A stretch of DNA of 64,000 nucleotides from Rikenellaceae bacterium (GTDB lineage: Bacteria; Bacteroidota; Bacteroidia; Bacteroidales; Rikenellaceae), in NCBI GenBank assembly GCA_015059845.1, contig SUZR01000008.1, positions 1 through 64,000 on the forward strand. Direction: 5' to 3'. The notes beneath the pieces were generated by a model, which saw only the letters and a list, made by a program, of their open reading frames with translations, was not told the origin of the DNA and made no database searches. Below, piece by piece: positions 33,657 through 42,136 of the stretch. A program made the position numbers and the translations under genes. Numbering within the stretch: the stretch's first letter is position 1; each line of letters opens with the position of its first letter.

Positions 33657-34388
33657 TTATTTTACGCGATACTCTACTCGCATCGTAATGCGTGCCTTCT
33701 TCTGACGGCTTGACGTATTAAACGAACCTCCCGCCGAGAACTCCTCGTTGGAATTTGCTCCCGTAATCTGGAATACACCCATCTTTGCCGAAGCCACACG
33801 ACCGATGGCCGCACCTGCATTCTCGGCTATCTTCTCGGCTCGGGCACGCGCATCTGCCGAGGCACGCTCGATAAGCGACAGCTTTACATCGTCCAACCTC
33901 GTGTAGTAGTACGATGGCTGGAAGGCCTCAATCGACACGCCCTGCGCTATGAGGGCCGAAATCTCACGCGAGATATTCTCGACCTTATCCACCTCCGACG
34001 ACTCTATCGAAAAGCCCTGACTCAGGCGATATCCCGTAAAGCGCTGACCCGAATAGTTGCCATTGGCGTTATATACAGGTTCGCTCTGCTTATATACATT
34101 CACAAATTTGAATACAATCTGCTCCTCGGCTACACCACGCGAGGTGATAAAGTCCAACACCTTCTGTTTGTTACGTTCCAGTTGTGCATAGCCCGTAGCC
34201 ACATCCAGCGTCTCATATACAATCTCACCGTCCCACACGATAAGGTCCGAGGCAAACTCCGTCTCGCCCAGGCCCGTAACGACGATAGTGTCCTGCGCAC
34301 GGAACTTGTAGGTGTAGGCACGTCCCAACAGCCACGCGCTGACAATTATTGCCACGCCGATAATCAGATACTTCAAATTTTGTTTCAT
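33657..34388 (-). CDS. SIMPL domain (DUF541) protein
   Basis: A 243-residue membrane-anchored protein: one N-terminal hydrophobic helix (YLIIGVAIIVSAWLLGRAYT) and a SIMPL domain over ~30-243 (DTIVVTGLGETEFASDLIVW, YRLSQGFSIESSEVDKVENI, ASADARARAEKIAENAGAAI). The family has BP26-like oligomeric relatives in the periplasm, and the biochemical role is not established. It is the first gene of the operon leading to gltX and galM. Confidence 0.88.
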   Translation of the reverse strand: MKQNLKYLIIGVAIIVSAWLLGRAYTYKFRAQDTIVVTGLGETEFASDLIVWDGEIVYETLDVATGYAQLERNKQKVLDFITSRGVAEEQIVFKFVNVYKQSEPVYNANGNYSGQRFTGYRLSQGFSIESSEVDKVENISREISALIAQGVSIEAFQPSYYYTRLDDVKLSLIERASADARARAEKIAENAGAAIGRVASAKMGVFQITGANSNEEFSAGGSFNTSSRQKKARITMRVEYRVK

Positions 34389-34484
34389 AAGGCAGAGAAA
34401 TTCAAAATTTTCAATACTTTCTTGCTATATTTTCAAACGGCCAAAACATTTGATTTGTGAGGTTGTTTTGAAGATTGTCGCAGT

Positions 34485-34527
34485 GTTGAGAAGCGGAGCA
34501 TACTTGACGTATGTGAGCATTCTCAAC
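34485..34527. repeat. Imperfect palindromic element in the ychF downstream region
   Basis: GTTGAGAA...TTCTCAAC form an outer 8-bp stem and GAGCATAC / GTATGTGAGC an inner one around TTGAC. The wider segment 34450-34560 reads, on the minus strand, into the ychF-proximal flank with a coding-like pattern (ALRMLTYVKYAPLLNTATIF). It looks like a dispersed intergenic element of Bacteroidetes; only one copy is in this window. Confidence 0.55.
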
Positions 34528-34566
34528 GCAAGCAAGATGCCAAAACAGCCCACAAGGCGAATGTTT

Positions 34567-35664
34567 TTAAACGTTAAAGAGGAAGTGCATAATATCTCCA
34601 TCCTGCACAATATACTCCTTACCCTCAATACCAATCTTGCCCACATCGCGGCAAGCCTTCTCCGAGCCAAGCACAACATAATCGTCATACTTGATAACCT
34701 CGGCACGGATAAATCCGCGCTCAAAGTCGGTGTGGATGATACCTGCAGTCTGGGGAGCCTTCATACCCTTCACAAATGTCCAAGCGCGGCTCTCGTCAGC
34801 ACCTGTAGTGAAGAACGTCTGGAGGTTGAGCAATTTGTATGCCGCCTTGATAAGACGAGCTACGCCCGACTCCTCAAGACCCATATCCTGCAAGAACATC
34901 TGACGCTCCTCGTAATCCTCCAGCTCGGCGATATCAGCCTCGGTAGCAGCAGCTACGATAAGCATCTCGGCATTCTCGTCAGCAATAGCCGCCTTCACGG
35001 CCTCGGTGTGAGCATTGCCCGTTACGGCTGAAGCCTCATCCACGTTGCAGACATACAATACAGGCTTATCAGTCAAAAGGTTAAGGTCTGCGACCAACTT
35101 ACGCTCCTCCTTATCGGTCTCCACAGTACGTGCCGAGCGACCCTGCTCCAGCGCCTCCTTGAACTGCACGAGCAAATCGTACTTGCGCTTGGCATTCTTG
35201 TCACCCGCTACGGCCTGCTTCTGGCACTTGCCGATATTATTCTCTACGGTCTCCAAATCCTTGAGTTGCAACTCTGTATCGATAATACCCTTATCGCGCA
35301 CGGGGTCCACCGTACCATCAACGTGAGTAATATTACTATTCTCGAAGCAACGCAAAACGTGGATAATAGCATTCGTATTACGAATATTTCCCAAGAACTT
35401 ATTTCCAAGACCCTCACCCTTCGATGCGCCCTTCACCAAGCCGGCAATATCAACAATCTCAATTGTTGTGGGGATAACCTTCTTCGGGTTATCTATCTCG
35501 GCCAACTTAACCAGACGCTCATCGGGCACAGTGATAACACCCACGTTGGGCTCGATTGTACAGAAAGGAAAGTTTGCAGCCTGCGCCTTTGCATTTGACA
35601 GGCAGTTAAAAAGTGTCGACTTACCCACATTGGGCAGACCGACTATACCGCATTGTAAAGCCAT
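34567..35664 (-). CDS. ychF: Redox-regulated ATPase YchF
   Basis: A 365-residue Obg-related P-loop NTPase that prefers ATP. The P-loop is GLPNVGKST (8-16), switch regions are PFCTIEPNVG and DIAGLVKGASKGEGLG, and the nucleotide-specificity motif is VCNVDEAS instead of the GTPase NKxD. The C-terminal TGS domain (GADESRAWTF, DIMHFLFNV) is complete. It binds ribosomes; conserved role in translation or stress response. Its own -7 box is at 35712-35705. Confidence 0.97.
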   Translation of the reverse strand: MALQCGIVGLPNVGKSTLFNCLSNAKAQAANFPFCTIEPNVGVITVPDERLVKLAEIDNPKKVIPTTIEIVDIAGLVKGASKGEGLGNKFLGNIRNTNAIIHVLRCFENSNITHVDGTVDPVRDKGIIDTELQLKDLETVENNIGKCQKQAVAGDKNAKRKYDLLVQFKEALEQGRSARTVETDKEERKLVADLNLLTDKPVLYVCNVDEASAVTGNAHTEAVKAAIADENAEMLIVAAATEADIAELEDYEERQMFLQDMGLEESGVARLIKAAYKLLNLQTFFTTGADESRAWTFVKGMKAPQTAGIIHTDFERGFIRAEVIKYDDYVVLGSEKACRDVGKIGIEGKEYIVQDGDIMHFLFNV

Positions 35665-35704
35665 TTATTATATCTGTTATTAATTATATACCTTAATAAT
35701 TTTA

Positions 35705-35712
35705 CAAAAGTA
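35705..35712 (-). promoter_or_regulatory. -7 box of ychF
   Basis: TACTTTTG on the minus strand 41 bases upstream of the start codon; no clear -33 TTTG. Confidence 0.4.
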
Positions 35713-35753
35713 GTTATTTTTAGGCAGACAGCCCCTATTTTTACTCAGAAAAT

Positions 35754-35784
35754 TTTGCCAAATAAATACTTCATACTATATTTG
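35754..35784 (+). promoter_or_regulatory. Promoter upstream of the 36166 gene
   Basis: TTTG (35754-35757) and TATATTTG (35777-35784), both perfect, with a 19-base spacer. The nearest downstream gene starts at 36166, which implies a leader of about 375 nt. Confidence 0.8.
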
Positions 35785-35789
35785 CAATA

Positions 35790-36165
35790 CAGAAATCTAA
35801 ATAAAAAATCAAATTTAACGTATTACGAACACGCTGACGGCCATAATTATGTCCGTTGCTGTCATTTTTATTGTGTTGCTGCAACTAAATTGGTGGCAAT
35901 GCAGGTTCTTATTTTAGGCGTATGTACAACTACATTTTCGGACGGCATCACAGGTAGTGCGATGTCGCAAGATTAAACATTATTCACAAAAGATCTCACG
36001 TTGCGGATAGTCCCGCCAACGGGGATTTTGCGTGCGTTCTTTGACGTATTTGAGTCAAGAAATCAATTAATTCAAACCATTGATTTCCAAACAATTCACC
36101 AAGTAAAAAAAATATTTGGCAAACAAATACACAAGAAAATGTTTAATCTTAAAATCCGAAAAAAA
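35790..36165 (+). other. Long, structured 5' leader (possible regulatory RNA or leader ORF)
   Basis: About 375 nt without a recognised gene. It contains three hairpins: ACGG-C-CATAATTATG-T-CCGT (35837-35856), CCCG-CCAA-CGGG (36012-36023) and GAAATCAA / TTGATTTC (36059-36087). A 25-codon frame from ATG 35899 to the stop at 35976 (MQVLILGVCTTTFSDGITGS...) could be a leader peptide. None of this matches a riboswitch class I recognise. Confidence 0.4.
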
Positions 36166-36723
36166 ATGAATCAGAAAACAAACATTGAGCTCGCAGCGGA
36201 GATGAGCCCCCGCACCCGAATTGTAAGCTATGCTCCTGTAGCCTCAACACACGGCGATAAGGTAAAGATTTATCGCTACGGCTTCGAGCGTATCGGCACC
36301 GAATACCGCCAACAATTAGAGGCGGAGCAGCACCCGATGCGTAAGGCGATCATTCGTTATGAGTGGGCACGATTTATCCTTAATCACTTAGACGAGTACT
36401 CTGGCAATAAAGAGATTTTCCGCCGCTCGGCAAACGTTCTTGCCACAACGGCTTTTCTTGAGGCCAAGCAGTTGCTCTCCGAAGCCGAGCGTAACTATCG
36501 CAAGGCCTGCGACCGTGTGCGTCGCGCCGAAAGACGCGCGGGGATTATCCACAACGCTGATAATGAAGAGAATACGAGAGGCCTGACGGCCGCCGAGAAG
36601 AGCGAGTTGGCAACCTTGCGATATGACTTAAAACTTTGTCGCAAACGCCAAAACGAACTGTTGTCGATGTGCCCGGATAGCATCTTCGAGAGAATTCGCC
36701 ATCTGGCCGAAAACTCTAAATAA
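36166..36723 (+). CDS. Conserved hypothetical, basic coiled-coil protein
   Basis: A 185-residue protein (MNQKTNIELAAEMSPRTRIV). I prefer ATG 36166, preceded by an A-run, over ATG 36139. The protein is strongly basic with long helical stretches (AFLEAKQLLSEAERNYRKAC, DRVRRAERRAG, LRYDLKLCRKRQNEL) that look like a coiled coil, and it has no signal peptide. I do not recognise the family. Its transcript seems to begin ~375 nt upstream, suggesting post-transcriptional control. A GC-rich hairpin follows the stop. Confidence 0.7.
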   Translation: MNQKTNIELAAEMSPRTRIVSYAPVASTHGDKVKIYRYGFERIGTEYRQQLEAEQHPMRKAIIRYEWARFILNHLDEYSGNKEIFRRSANVLATTAFLEAKQLLSEAERNYRKACDRVRRAERRAGIIHNADNEENTRGLTAAEKSELATLRYDLKLCRKRQNELLSMCPDSIFERIRHLAENSK

Positions 36724-36729
36724 CGATAT

Positions 36730-36755
36730 ATGTGGCGGGTAAATGCCCGCCACAT
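36730..36755 (+). terminator. GC-rich hairpin after the 36166 gene
   Basis: Ten base pairs ATGTGGCGGG / CCCGCCACAT with a TAAATG loop, seven bases after the stop codon. There is no T-run, so it may be a processing or stabilising stem rather than a classical terminator. Confidence 0.55.
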
Positions 36756-36777
36756 ACATTCCAAAAACCTATATTTA

Positions 36778-36809
36778 TTTGCAAAAACACATTGAAATGC
36801 TTACATTTG
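36778..36809 (+). promoter_or_regulatory. Promoter of lysA
   Basis: TTTG (36778-36781) and TACATTTG (36802-36809) with a 20-base spacer. The ~60-nt leader contains a CGGCC-TTCGT-GGCCG hairpin and complementary CCTAATTC / GAAGTTAGG segments. Confidence 0.78.
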
Positions 36810-36872
36810 CACCTAATTCGGCCTTCGTGGCCGCAAGAATAGATAGAAGTTAGGAATTTAGGTTATAAAATT

Positions 36873-38036
36873 ATGCTCAGCAGAAAAGTAGCAGCTCAAC
36901 TGAAGGAGATAGAGACACCTTTCTACCTCTACGATATCAACCTCCTGCGCCAGACGCTGGAGAGTGTGGTATATGAATCAAATAAGTACAACTACAAGGT
37001 TCACTACGCAATCAAGGCAAACAATGACGACTACCTGCTCTCAATCATCAAGGAGTATGGTTTGGGTATCGACTGCGCCAGCGGTAACGAGGTGCGTAAG
37101 GCCATCGAGATGGGCTTCGACCCCAAAACCGTGGTATATGCAGGTGTTGGAAAGCGCGATAAGGAGATTCGCTATGCCCTTGAGCAGCAGATTCTTGCTA
37201 TCAACTGCGAGTCTATTGAGGAGTTGCAGGTTGTAAACCAGATTGCAGGCGAGTTGGGCCTCAAGGCTGACATCGGTCTGCGTGTAAACCCCGATATCGA
37301 CCCCAAGACCAACCGTTGCATCGACACAGGTCAGGCCGACAGCAAATTCGGCATCTCATACGAGGAGATTCTGGACAACGTGGAGTTGATTAAGTCGTTG
37401 AGCAACATCAATATCATCGGTATTCACATCCACATCGGTTCGCAGATTCGCGAGTTGCACGTATTTGAGAATATGTGTAACAAGGCAAACGCCATTGTTG
37501 AGAAGTTGGAGTCGTTGGGATTCTCCTTCCGCATCGTGGATGTTGGTGGCGGTTTGGGTATCAACTACGACGTACCCGAGAATGAGCCCATTCCCAACTT
37601 CGCATCGCTGTTCTCTATCGTTCGTGAGTATCTGAATGTAGAGGGCAAGGAGGTACACTTCGAGTTCGGCCGCTCTATCGTAGGCGAGTGCGGCGAGCTG
37701 ATTACCAGTGTGTTGTACAATAAGACAACAGCTACGGGTCGTCGTCTGCTCATCATCGATGCAAGTATGACCGAGCTTATTCGTCCTATGCTCTACGGCT
37801 CATATCACAACATCGAGAACATCACCTCACAGGAGGATATCTTCACCAAGTACACCGTTGTGGGTACGGCTTGTGAGTCAACAGATGTCTTTGACGAGAA
37901 CGTAAGCCTCCGCCGCAGTAAGCGTGGCGATTTGCTGGCAATCAAGTCGGCTGGTGCCTACGGTCGTTCGATGGCTTCGGAGTACAATATGCACGAGTTG
38001 CCGAAGGCTGTGTATAGCGACCAGTTAACAAAATAG
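36873..38036 (+). CDS. lysA: Diaminopimelate decarboxylase
   Basis: A 387-residue PLP enzyme of the alanine-racemase fold that converts meso-DAP to lysine. The PLP lysine is Lys48 in HYAIKANND; other signatures are HIHIGSQI, DVGGGLGI, EFGRSIVGECG (phosphate and cofactor binding) and the C-terminal CESTDVF and AGAYGRSMASEYN. It stands alone with its own promoter and terminator, so lysine synthesis here is not linked to other dap genes. Confidence 0.97.
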   Translation: MLSRKVAAQLKEIETPFYLYDINLLRQTLESVVYESNKYNYKVHYAIKANNDDYLLSIIKEYGLGIDCASGNEVRKAIEMGFDPKTVVYAGVGKRDKEIRYALEQQILAINCESIEELQVVNQIAGELGLKADIGLRVNPDIDPKTNRCIDTGQADSKFGISYEEILDNVELIKSLSNINIIGIHIHIGSQIRELHVFENMCNKANAIVEKLESLGFSFRIVDVGGGLGINYDVPENEPIPNFASLFSIVREYLNVEGKEVHFEFGRSIVGECGELITSVLYNKTTATGRRLLIIDASMTELIRPMLYGSYHNIENITSQEDIFTKYTVVGTACESTDVFDENVSLRRSKRGDLLAIKSAGAYGRSMASEYNMHELPKAVYSDQLTK

Positions 38037-38058
38037 AGGTTAAAATCACTACAATAAG

Positions 38059-38098
38059 TGGGGCGTCTGATAATTTTGGATGCCCCATTTTTTTTATT
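38059..38098 (+). terminator. Terminator of lysA
   Basis: Stem TGGGGCGTC / GATGCCCCA (with a G-U) around an 11-base loop, followed by a long T-run. Confidence 0.88.
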
Positions 38099-38195
38099 TC
38101 GGGGGCGGCCAAAGGCTAAAAGAGCCGCAGTTTAACGATTTCTCTTTTTTATTTAAGGTATTTTATTTATCTTTGAGAAATATTTGCGCAAAAAT

Positions 38196-39431
38196 ATGAA
38201 TATCAAGTTAATCAAAGCAGAGATTGAGAAACTTTCGCTTATGCTCTCAACGTGGGAGGCAAGCGATGAGGTATCGGCTATCGAGCGTGACATCGTACTC
38301 GACAAGCTGAAGAATATATACGATGCGGTACGTTTTGACACCCCCATCGAGCAGAGCGAGCCTATCGCTCCCGTTTCACCCGCACCCGTTGCTGAGCCCA
38401 CCGCTGAGGAGGAAGAGAGCAACGAGAAGGAGGTGGAGGTAGAGTTGATTTTCGCCGACGATGAGTTCCCCGAGGAGAATCTTTTCGATAACGACGAGGA
38501 GCTGCCATCAGCTACCGACCTTATTGCAGCCACCGTGGCGAGTGCCGTTGGTAATGCCTTTACGGCCGAGGAGGTAAAAATAGCAGAGCCTGCACCCGAG
38601 CCAGAGGTTATCCCCGCAGAGCCTACTGCAACAGAGGAGATTGCCGAAGAGCCGACAGAGATAAAGGAGGAGGTAATTGAGCTGTCTGTGCCCGTAATTG
38701 AGGCCCCGCAGACAGAATCAGTTGCAGATATAATTATCGAGGTGCCCGCAGCGGAGAAACCCGCGGAGGTCGTTATTGAAAAACCTGTCGAGAAGCCTGT
38801 AGAAAAGCCTGCTGAACAACCCATTAAGCAGCCTGCCGAGCAGCCCGTGGCAAAACCCGCATCAGAGCCTAAGCGCACGATGAATAGTCTGTTTAATATG
38901 GACGAGGTACGCCGCCAGCCACGCTCAAAGCACCAGCGTATGATGTCGATATACAACGACAACGAGCCCAAGCAGGAGAAGGTGGTAGATATCTCAAAGA
39001 TTTTCAATATCGATATCGACGAGCCCGAGGAGGTTAAGCCCGTAGCACCCGCTGCAAAGCCTGCCCCTGCCGAGGCTCCAGCGGTAAAGCCTGCGCCCGT
39101 AGTTGAGGAGAAGCCCGCAACATTGGCAGACGCCATTCCCGCTACGCAGACTTTGGCCGACACGATTGCTGCGCCCACGGCATTGGCCGAGGAGATTAAT
39201 CACGCCAATCTTCACTCACTGCGTGATGGCATTGGCCTGAACGATAAATTCCTGATGATTAGAGATTTGTTCGACGGCGATGGTGACGCCTACGAGCAGG
39301 CTATTGACGCATTGGATGAGCTGGAGACGTTGGATGATTGTATGATTCACATCATCGAGAACTACGCGTGGAATCCCGACAGCGAAGGCTCGAAGTTCAT
39401 AATGCAACTGTTGGAGCGAAAACTTTCATAG
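38196..39431 (+). CDS. Proline/glutamate/alanine-rich protein with conserved C-terminal domain
   Basis: A 411-residue acidic protein starting at ATG 38196 (MNIKLIKAEIEKLSLMLSTW). A short helical N-terminal domain (1-~50) and a C-terminal domain (~340-411; GIGLNDKFLMIRDLFDGDGD, LDDCMIHIIENYAWN) flank a long low-complexity linker. The linker contains repeated Glu/Lys-Pro-(Val/Ala)-Glu units (EKPVEKPVEKPAEQP, AKPAPAEAPAVKPAP). There is no signal peptide or membrane span. The C-terminal domain is typical of Bacteroidales hypothetical proteins. It starts an apparent operon with rsmI (3 bases), the acyltransferase and the GT2. Function unknown; a linker-separated scaffold is a guess. Confidence 0.78.
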   Translation: MNIKLIKAEIEKLSLMLSTWEASDEVSAIERDIVLDKLKNIYDAVRFDTPIEQSEPIAPVSPAPVAEPTAEEEESNEKEVEVELIFADDEFPEENLFDNDEELPSATDLIAATVASAVGNAFTAEEVKIAEPAPEPEVIPAEPTATEEIAEEPTEIKEEVIELSVPVIEAPQTESVADIIIEVPAAEKPAEVVIEKPVEKPVEKPAEQPIKQPAEQPVAKPASEPKRTMNSLFNMDEVRRQPRSKHQRMMSIYNDNEPKQEKVVDISKIFNIDIDEPEEVKPVAPAAKPAPAEAPAVKPAPVVEEKPATLADAIPATQTLADTIAAPTALAEEINHANLHSLRDGIGLNDKFLMIRDLFDGDGDAYEQAIDALDELETLDDCMIHIIENYAWNPDSEGSKFIMQLLERKLS

Positions 39432-39434
39432 AAG

Positions 39435-40160
39435 ATGTCGAAGCTATATATAGTTCCCACCCCTATCGGCAACTTAGACGATATAACCCTCCGAGCCATC
39501 AAGACACTCGAGGCGGCCGACTACATCCTCGCCGAGGATACACGTACGACATCGTTCCTGCTCAAGCACTTGGGTATTGAGAAGAAACTATACTCACACC
39601 ACAAGTTCAACGAGCACGCAACGGCAGCCTCCGTAGCCGAGGCTATTGGCGAGGGTCGCACCGTAGCTTTGGTGTCGGATGCCGGTACGCCCGGCATCTC
39701 CGACCCCGGATTTCTCTTGGTGCGCACCTGCGTGGAGGCTGGCATTGAGGTGGAGACCCTGCCCGGTGCTACGGCTCTTATACCCGCATTGGTGCAGAGC
39801 GGATTCCCCTGCGACAGATTTTGCTTCGAGGGATTTCTTCCGCAGAAGAAGGGCCGTACAAAACGTCTGCAGGAGCTTGCCGAGGAACAACGCTCAATAA
39901 TATTCTACGAATCGCCATTCCGCGTGGTAAAGTGTCTGGAGCAGCTCGCCGAGGTCTTTGGTGAGGATCGCAAAGTATCTGTTTCAAGAGAGCTTACAAA
40001 GAAATTCGAGCAGACCGTGCGCGGCACAATCGCCGAGGTACTGGAGCACTTCCGCGAGCACGAGCCGAAAGGAGAGTTTGTTATCGTTGTTGCAGGTTGC
40101 CCCAAACCCGAGAAGGAGGCGAAGCGTAACCGCTACCGTAAGGAGGAGGATGAGGAGTAA
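39435..40160 (+). CDS. rsmI: 16S rRNA (cytidine-1402-2'-O)-methyltransferase
   Basis: A 241-residue tetrapyrrole-methylase-fold enzyme (former YraL). SAM-binding and family motifs: LYIVPTPIGNLDDITLRA, AEDTRTTSFLLKHLGI, LVSDAGTPGISDPGF and FEGFLPQKKGRTKRL. It ends with a highly charged tail (KEEDEE). It modifies C1402 in the ribosomal decoding centre, with RsmH elsewhere. It lies 3 bases after the preceding gene. Confidence 0.97.
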   Translation: MSKLYIVPTPIGNLDDITLRAIKTLEAADYILAEDTRTTSFLLKHLGIEKKLYSHHKFNEHATAASVAEAIGEGRTVALVSDAGTPGISDPGFLLVRTCVEAGIEVETLPGATALIPALVQSGFPCDRFCFEGFLPQKKGRTKRLQELAEEQRSIIFYESPFRVVKCLEQLAEVFGEDRKVSVSRELTKKFEQTVRGTIAEVLEHFREHEPKGEFVIVVAGCPKPEKEAKRNRYRKEEDEE

Positions 40161-40172
40161 TTTTTCGAGAAG

Positions 40173-41093
40173 ATGAGTGACAACAACCTTACATTTACAC
40201 AAAAAATAGGACTCGAAACACTGTGGATTATCTGCCGTGGCTTTGCCCTGCTACCCCACTGCATCCGCCACTACTTTTTTGGCACGATATGTTACCTGCT
40301 GCTATGCTATGTGTTGCGTTACCGCCGCAGGGTTATAATGGATAATCTACGCCGCTCGTTCCCCGACAAGAGCGAGAAGGAGTTACAGAAGATATGCCGA
40401 GGCACATACAAGAATCTTACCGAGCAGATTATCAATATGATAAGTCAGGCGGGGGTGAGTGATAAGACTCTGATGCACCGTATGAAGGTCAACGATGCCG
40501 AGAAGATTCAAGCGGAGATTGGCAACCGCAGCGTGATTATGCTCACGGCCCATTTTGGTCCGTGGGAGGCTGGCAGTACGGTAAGTCTTGTTGTTCCCGA
40601 CCAGACGTTTGTTGCAGTATATCATAAACTTACAAATCCCGTCATTGACGAATTGATGAAGCGTATCCGTAGCCACTCCAACGTGGAGCTTGTCGATATG
40701 AAACGTACGATGCGCCATTTTGTGGATAACCGCGACAAGCGACCGATGGCTATGGGACTTATCGCTGACCAGAATCCCGTACTGCGTGCCAATATGCATT
40801 GGTATAAATTTCTGCATCAGTGGACCGCTTTTTTCGAGGGTGGCGAGACTCTTGCATTGAAATATCATCTGCCCGTATATTATTTTTCGCCCAAGCGCCT
40901 GAGTGCAGGACACTATGAGGGTAACTTCACGCTGATATACGATGGCGAGGAGCAGGTTGAGCCATACACCATCACGGAGCGTTATGTACGCCTGCTTGAG
41001 AACGATATAAACGCCCATCCCGAGATGTGGATGTGGTCACACCGCCGCTGGAAGCACATCCCACCGGCAGAGTTACAGGCACAGAAAATATGA
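40173..41093 (+). CDS. Lipid A biosynthesis lauroyl/myristoyl acyltransferase (LpxL/HtrB family)
   Basis: A 306-residue inner-membrane acyltransferase that adds secondary acyl chains to lipid A. One N-terminal membrane helix (~20-48) precedes the HX4E catalytic motif TAHFGPWEAG (His127, Glu132) and the conserved DQNP segment LIADQNPVLRANMHWYKF. The final WMWSHRRWKH is the family's C-terminal signature. Bacteroidetes usually have a single secondary acyltransferase, consistent with their penta- or tetra-acylated lipid A. It overlaps the GT2 gene by 4 bp (ATGA). Confidence 0.94.
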   Translation: MSDNNLTFTQKIGLETLWIICRGFALLPHCIRHYFFGTICYLLLCYVLRYRRRVIMDNLRRSFPDKSEKELQKICRGTYKNLTEQIINMISQAGVSDKTLMHRMKVNDAEKIQAEIGNRSVIMLTAHFGPWEAGSTVSLVVPDQTFVAVYHKLTNPVIDELMKRIRSHSNVELVDMKRTMRHFVDNRDKRPMAMGLIADQNPVLRANMHWYKFLHQWTAFFEGGETLALKYHLPVYYFSPKRLSAGHYEGNFTLIYDGEEQVEPYTITERYVRLLENDINAHPEMWMWSHRRWKHIPPAELQAQKI

Positions 41094-42103
41094 AACGTAC
41101 AGCCGTTGTAATACTTAACTGGAACGGTCGCCAGCATCTGGAGCAGTTTCTGCCGAGTGTTGTCGCACACACGCCTCAGCAGGTGCGCATCATTGTGGCC
41201 GATAATGGCTCTACGGATGACTCTGTCGCATTTCTTGCGCAGCACTACCCCACAATAGAGATTATCCGCCTGGGACGAAACTACGGCTTCGCCGAGGGGT
41301 ACAACCGCGCTCTGGAGCAGGTGGACGCCGAATTTTTTATCTTGCTAAACTCCGACGTGGAGGTTACCGCAGGATGGGTTGAGCCATTGGTTGCAACACT
41401 TACGAACAACCGCTCGGTTGCGGCCGTAGCGCCTAAGTTACGTTCGTATGGGAATCGTGACCACTTCGAATATGCAGGTGCTGCGGGTGGATATATCGAC
41501 GTTTTAGGCTACCCCTTCTGTCGCGGGCGTATTCTCTCTACGCTTGAGCAGGACAAGGGGCAATATGACACTGCGCAGGAGGTATTCTGGGCAAGTGGCG
41601 CGGCTTTCTGTTGCCGTGCGGATGTATTCAGGATGTTGGGCGGTTTCGATGCAGATTTCTTTGCCCATATGGAGGAGATTGACCTCTGTTGGCGTATGCA
41701 GCTGCAAGGCTATAAGATTATGGTTGAGCCACATAGCACCGTATATCACCTCGGTGGCGGCACAATGCCCAACGAGTCGCCTCGCAAGCTATATCTAAAC
41801 TATCGCAACAACCTTTCGATGCTGTTCAAGTGCGCCCCCACGTGGCAACGCATTCTGGTTGCTGTGGCACGTCCTGTGGCTGATATGCTCTCGGCTCTAA
41901 TATATTTATTGAGAGGAGATAAGGCTCTGGCCAAAGCGACCATAGAGGCCTACCGCGATTTCTTCGCATTGCACGGCGAACTAAACAAGAAACGAAAAGC
42001 CGTAAGGTCGGCTTGCAAGGCGGAGTCAGATAGAATATATCGTGGCTCGATTGTTATGCGCTACGCCGTGGGTAAGAGATTCTTTGGCAATTTGATGAAA
42101 TAA
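41090..42103 (+). CDS. Family 2 glycosyltransferase
   Basis: A 337-residue GT-A fold enzyme similar to rhamnosyl/galactofuranosyl transferases (WcaA/RfbF-like). ATG 41090 overlaps the acyltransferase stop; the longer frame would read 63 bases into that gene. Motifs: VVILNWNGRQHLEQFLPS, ADNGSTDDS, LGRNYGFAEGYN, LLNSDVEV (metal/nucleotide-sugar site) and the acceptor-side FFAHMEEIDLCWRMQLQGYK. A C-terminal hydrophobic stretch (~265-285) may associate with the membrane. With the lipid A gene it suggests a role in LPS or surface glycan assembly. Confidence 0.88.
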   Translation: MKRTAVVILNWNGRQHLEQFLPSVVAHTPQQVRIIVADNGSTDDSVAFLAQHYPTIEIIRLGRNYGFAEGYNRALEQVDAEFFILLNSDVEVTAGWVEPLVATLTNNRSVAAVAPKLRSYGNRDHFEYAGAAGGYIDVLGYPFCRGRILSTLEQDKGQYDTAQEVFWASGAAFCCRADVFRMLGGFDADFFAHMEEIDLCWRMQLQGYKIMVEPHSTVYHLGGGTMPNESPRKLYLNYRNNLSMLFKCAPTWQRILVAVARPVADMLSALIYLLRGDKALAKATIEAYRDFFALHGELNKKRKAVRSACKAESDRIYRGSIVMRYAVGKRFFGNLMK

Positions 42104-42136
42104 AAAAGAGTTAGTTCTTTCGAACTAACTCTTTTT
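42103..42136. terminator. Bidirectional terminator between GT2 and DPM1-like gene
   Basis: A 15-bp perfect stem AAAAAGAGTTAGTTC / GAACTAACTCTTTTT with a TTTC loop; it contains the stop codon region of the minus-strand gene. Confidence 0.9.

Noticed and set aside
36810..36872. A lysine riboswitch before lysA
   Set aside because: The leader is only about 60 nt, too short for the lysine aptamer, and shows only a small hairpin.
38750..38870. A CRISPR-like or tandem DNA repeat in the Pro/Glu linker
   Set aside because: The repeats are codon-level and imperfect, in frame, and code for the protein linker; there are no regular spacers.
38153..39178. A 341-codon Ser/Gly/Ala-rich minus-strand frame
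   Set aside because: It is the mirror of the proline/glutamate-rich gene at 38196; the low-complexity composition results from the repeats on the other strand.
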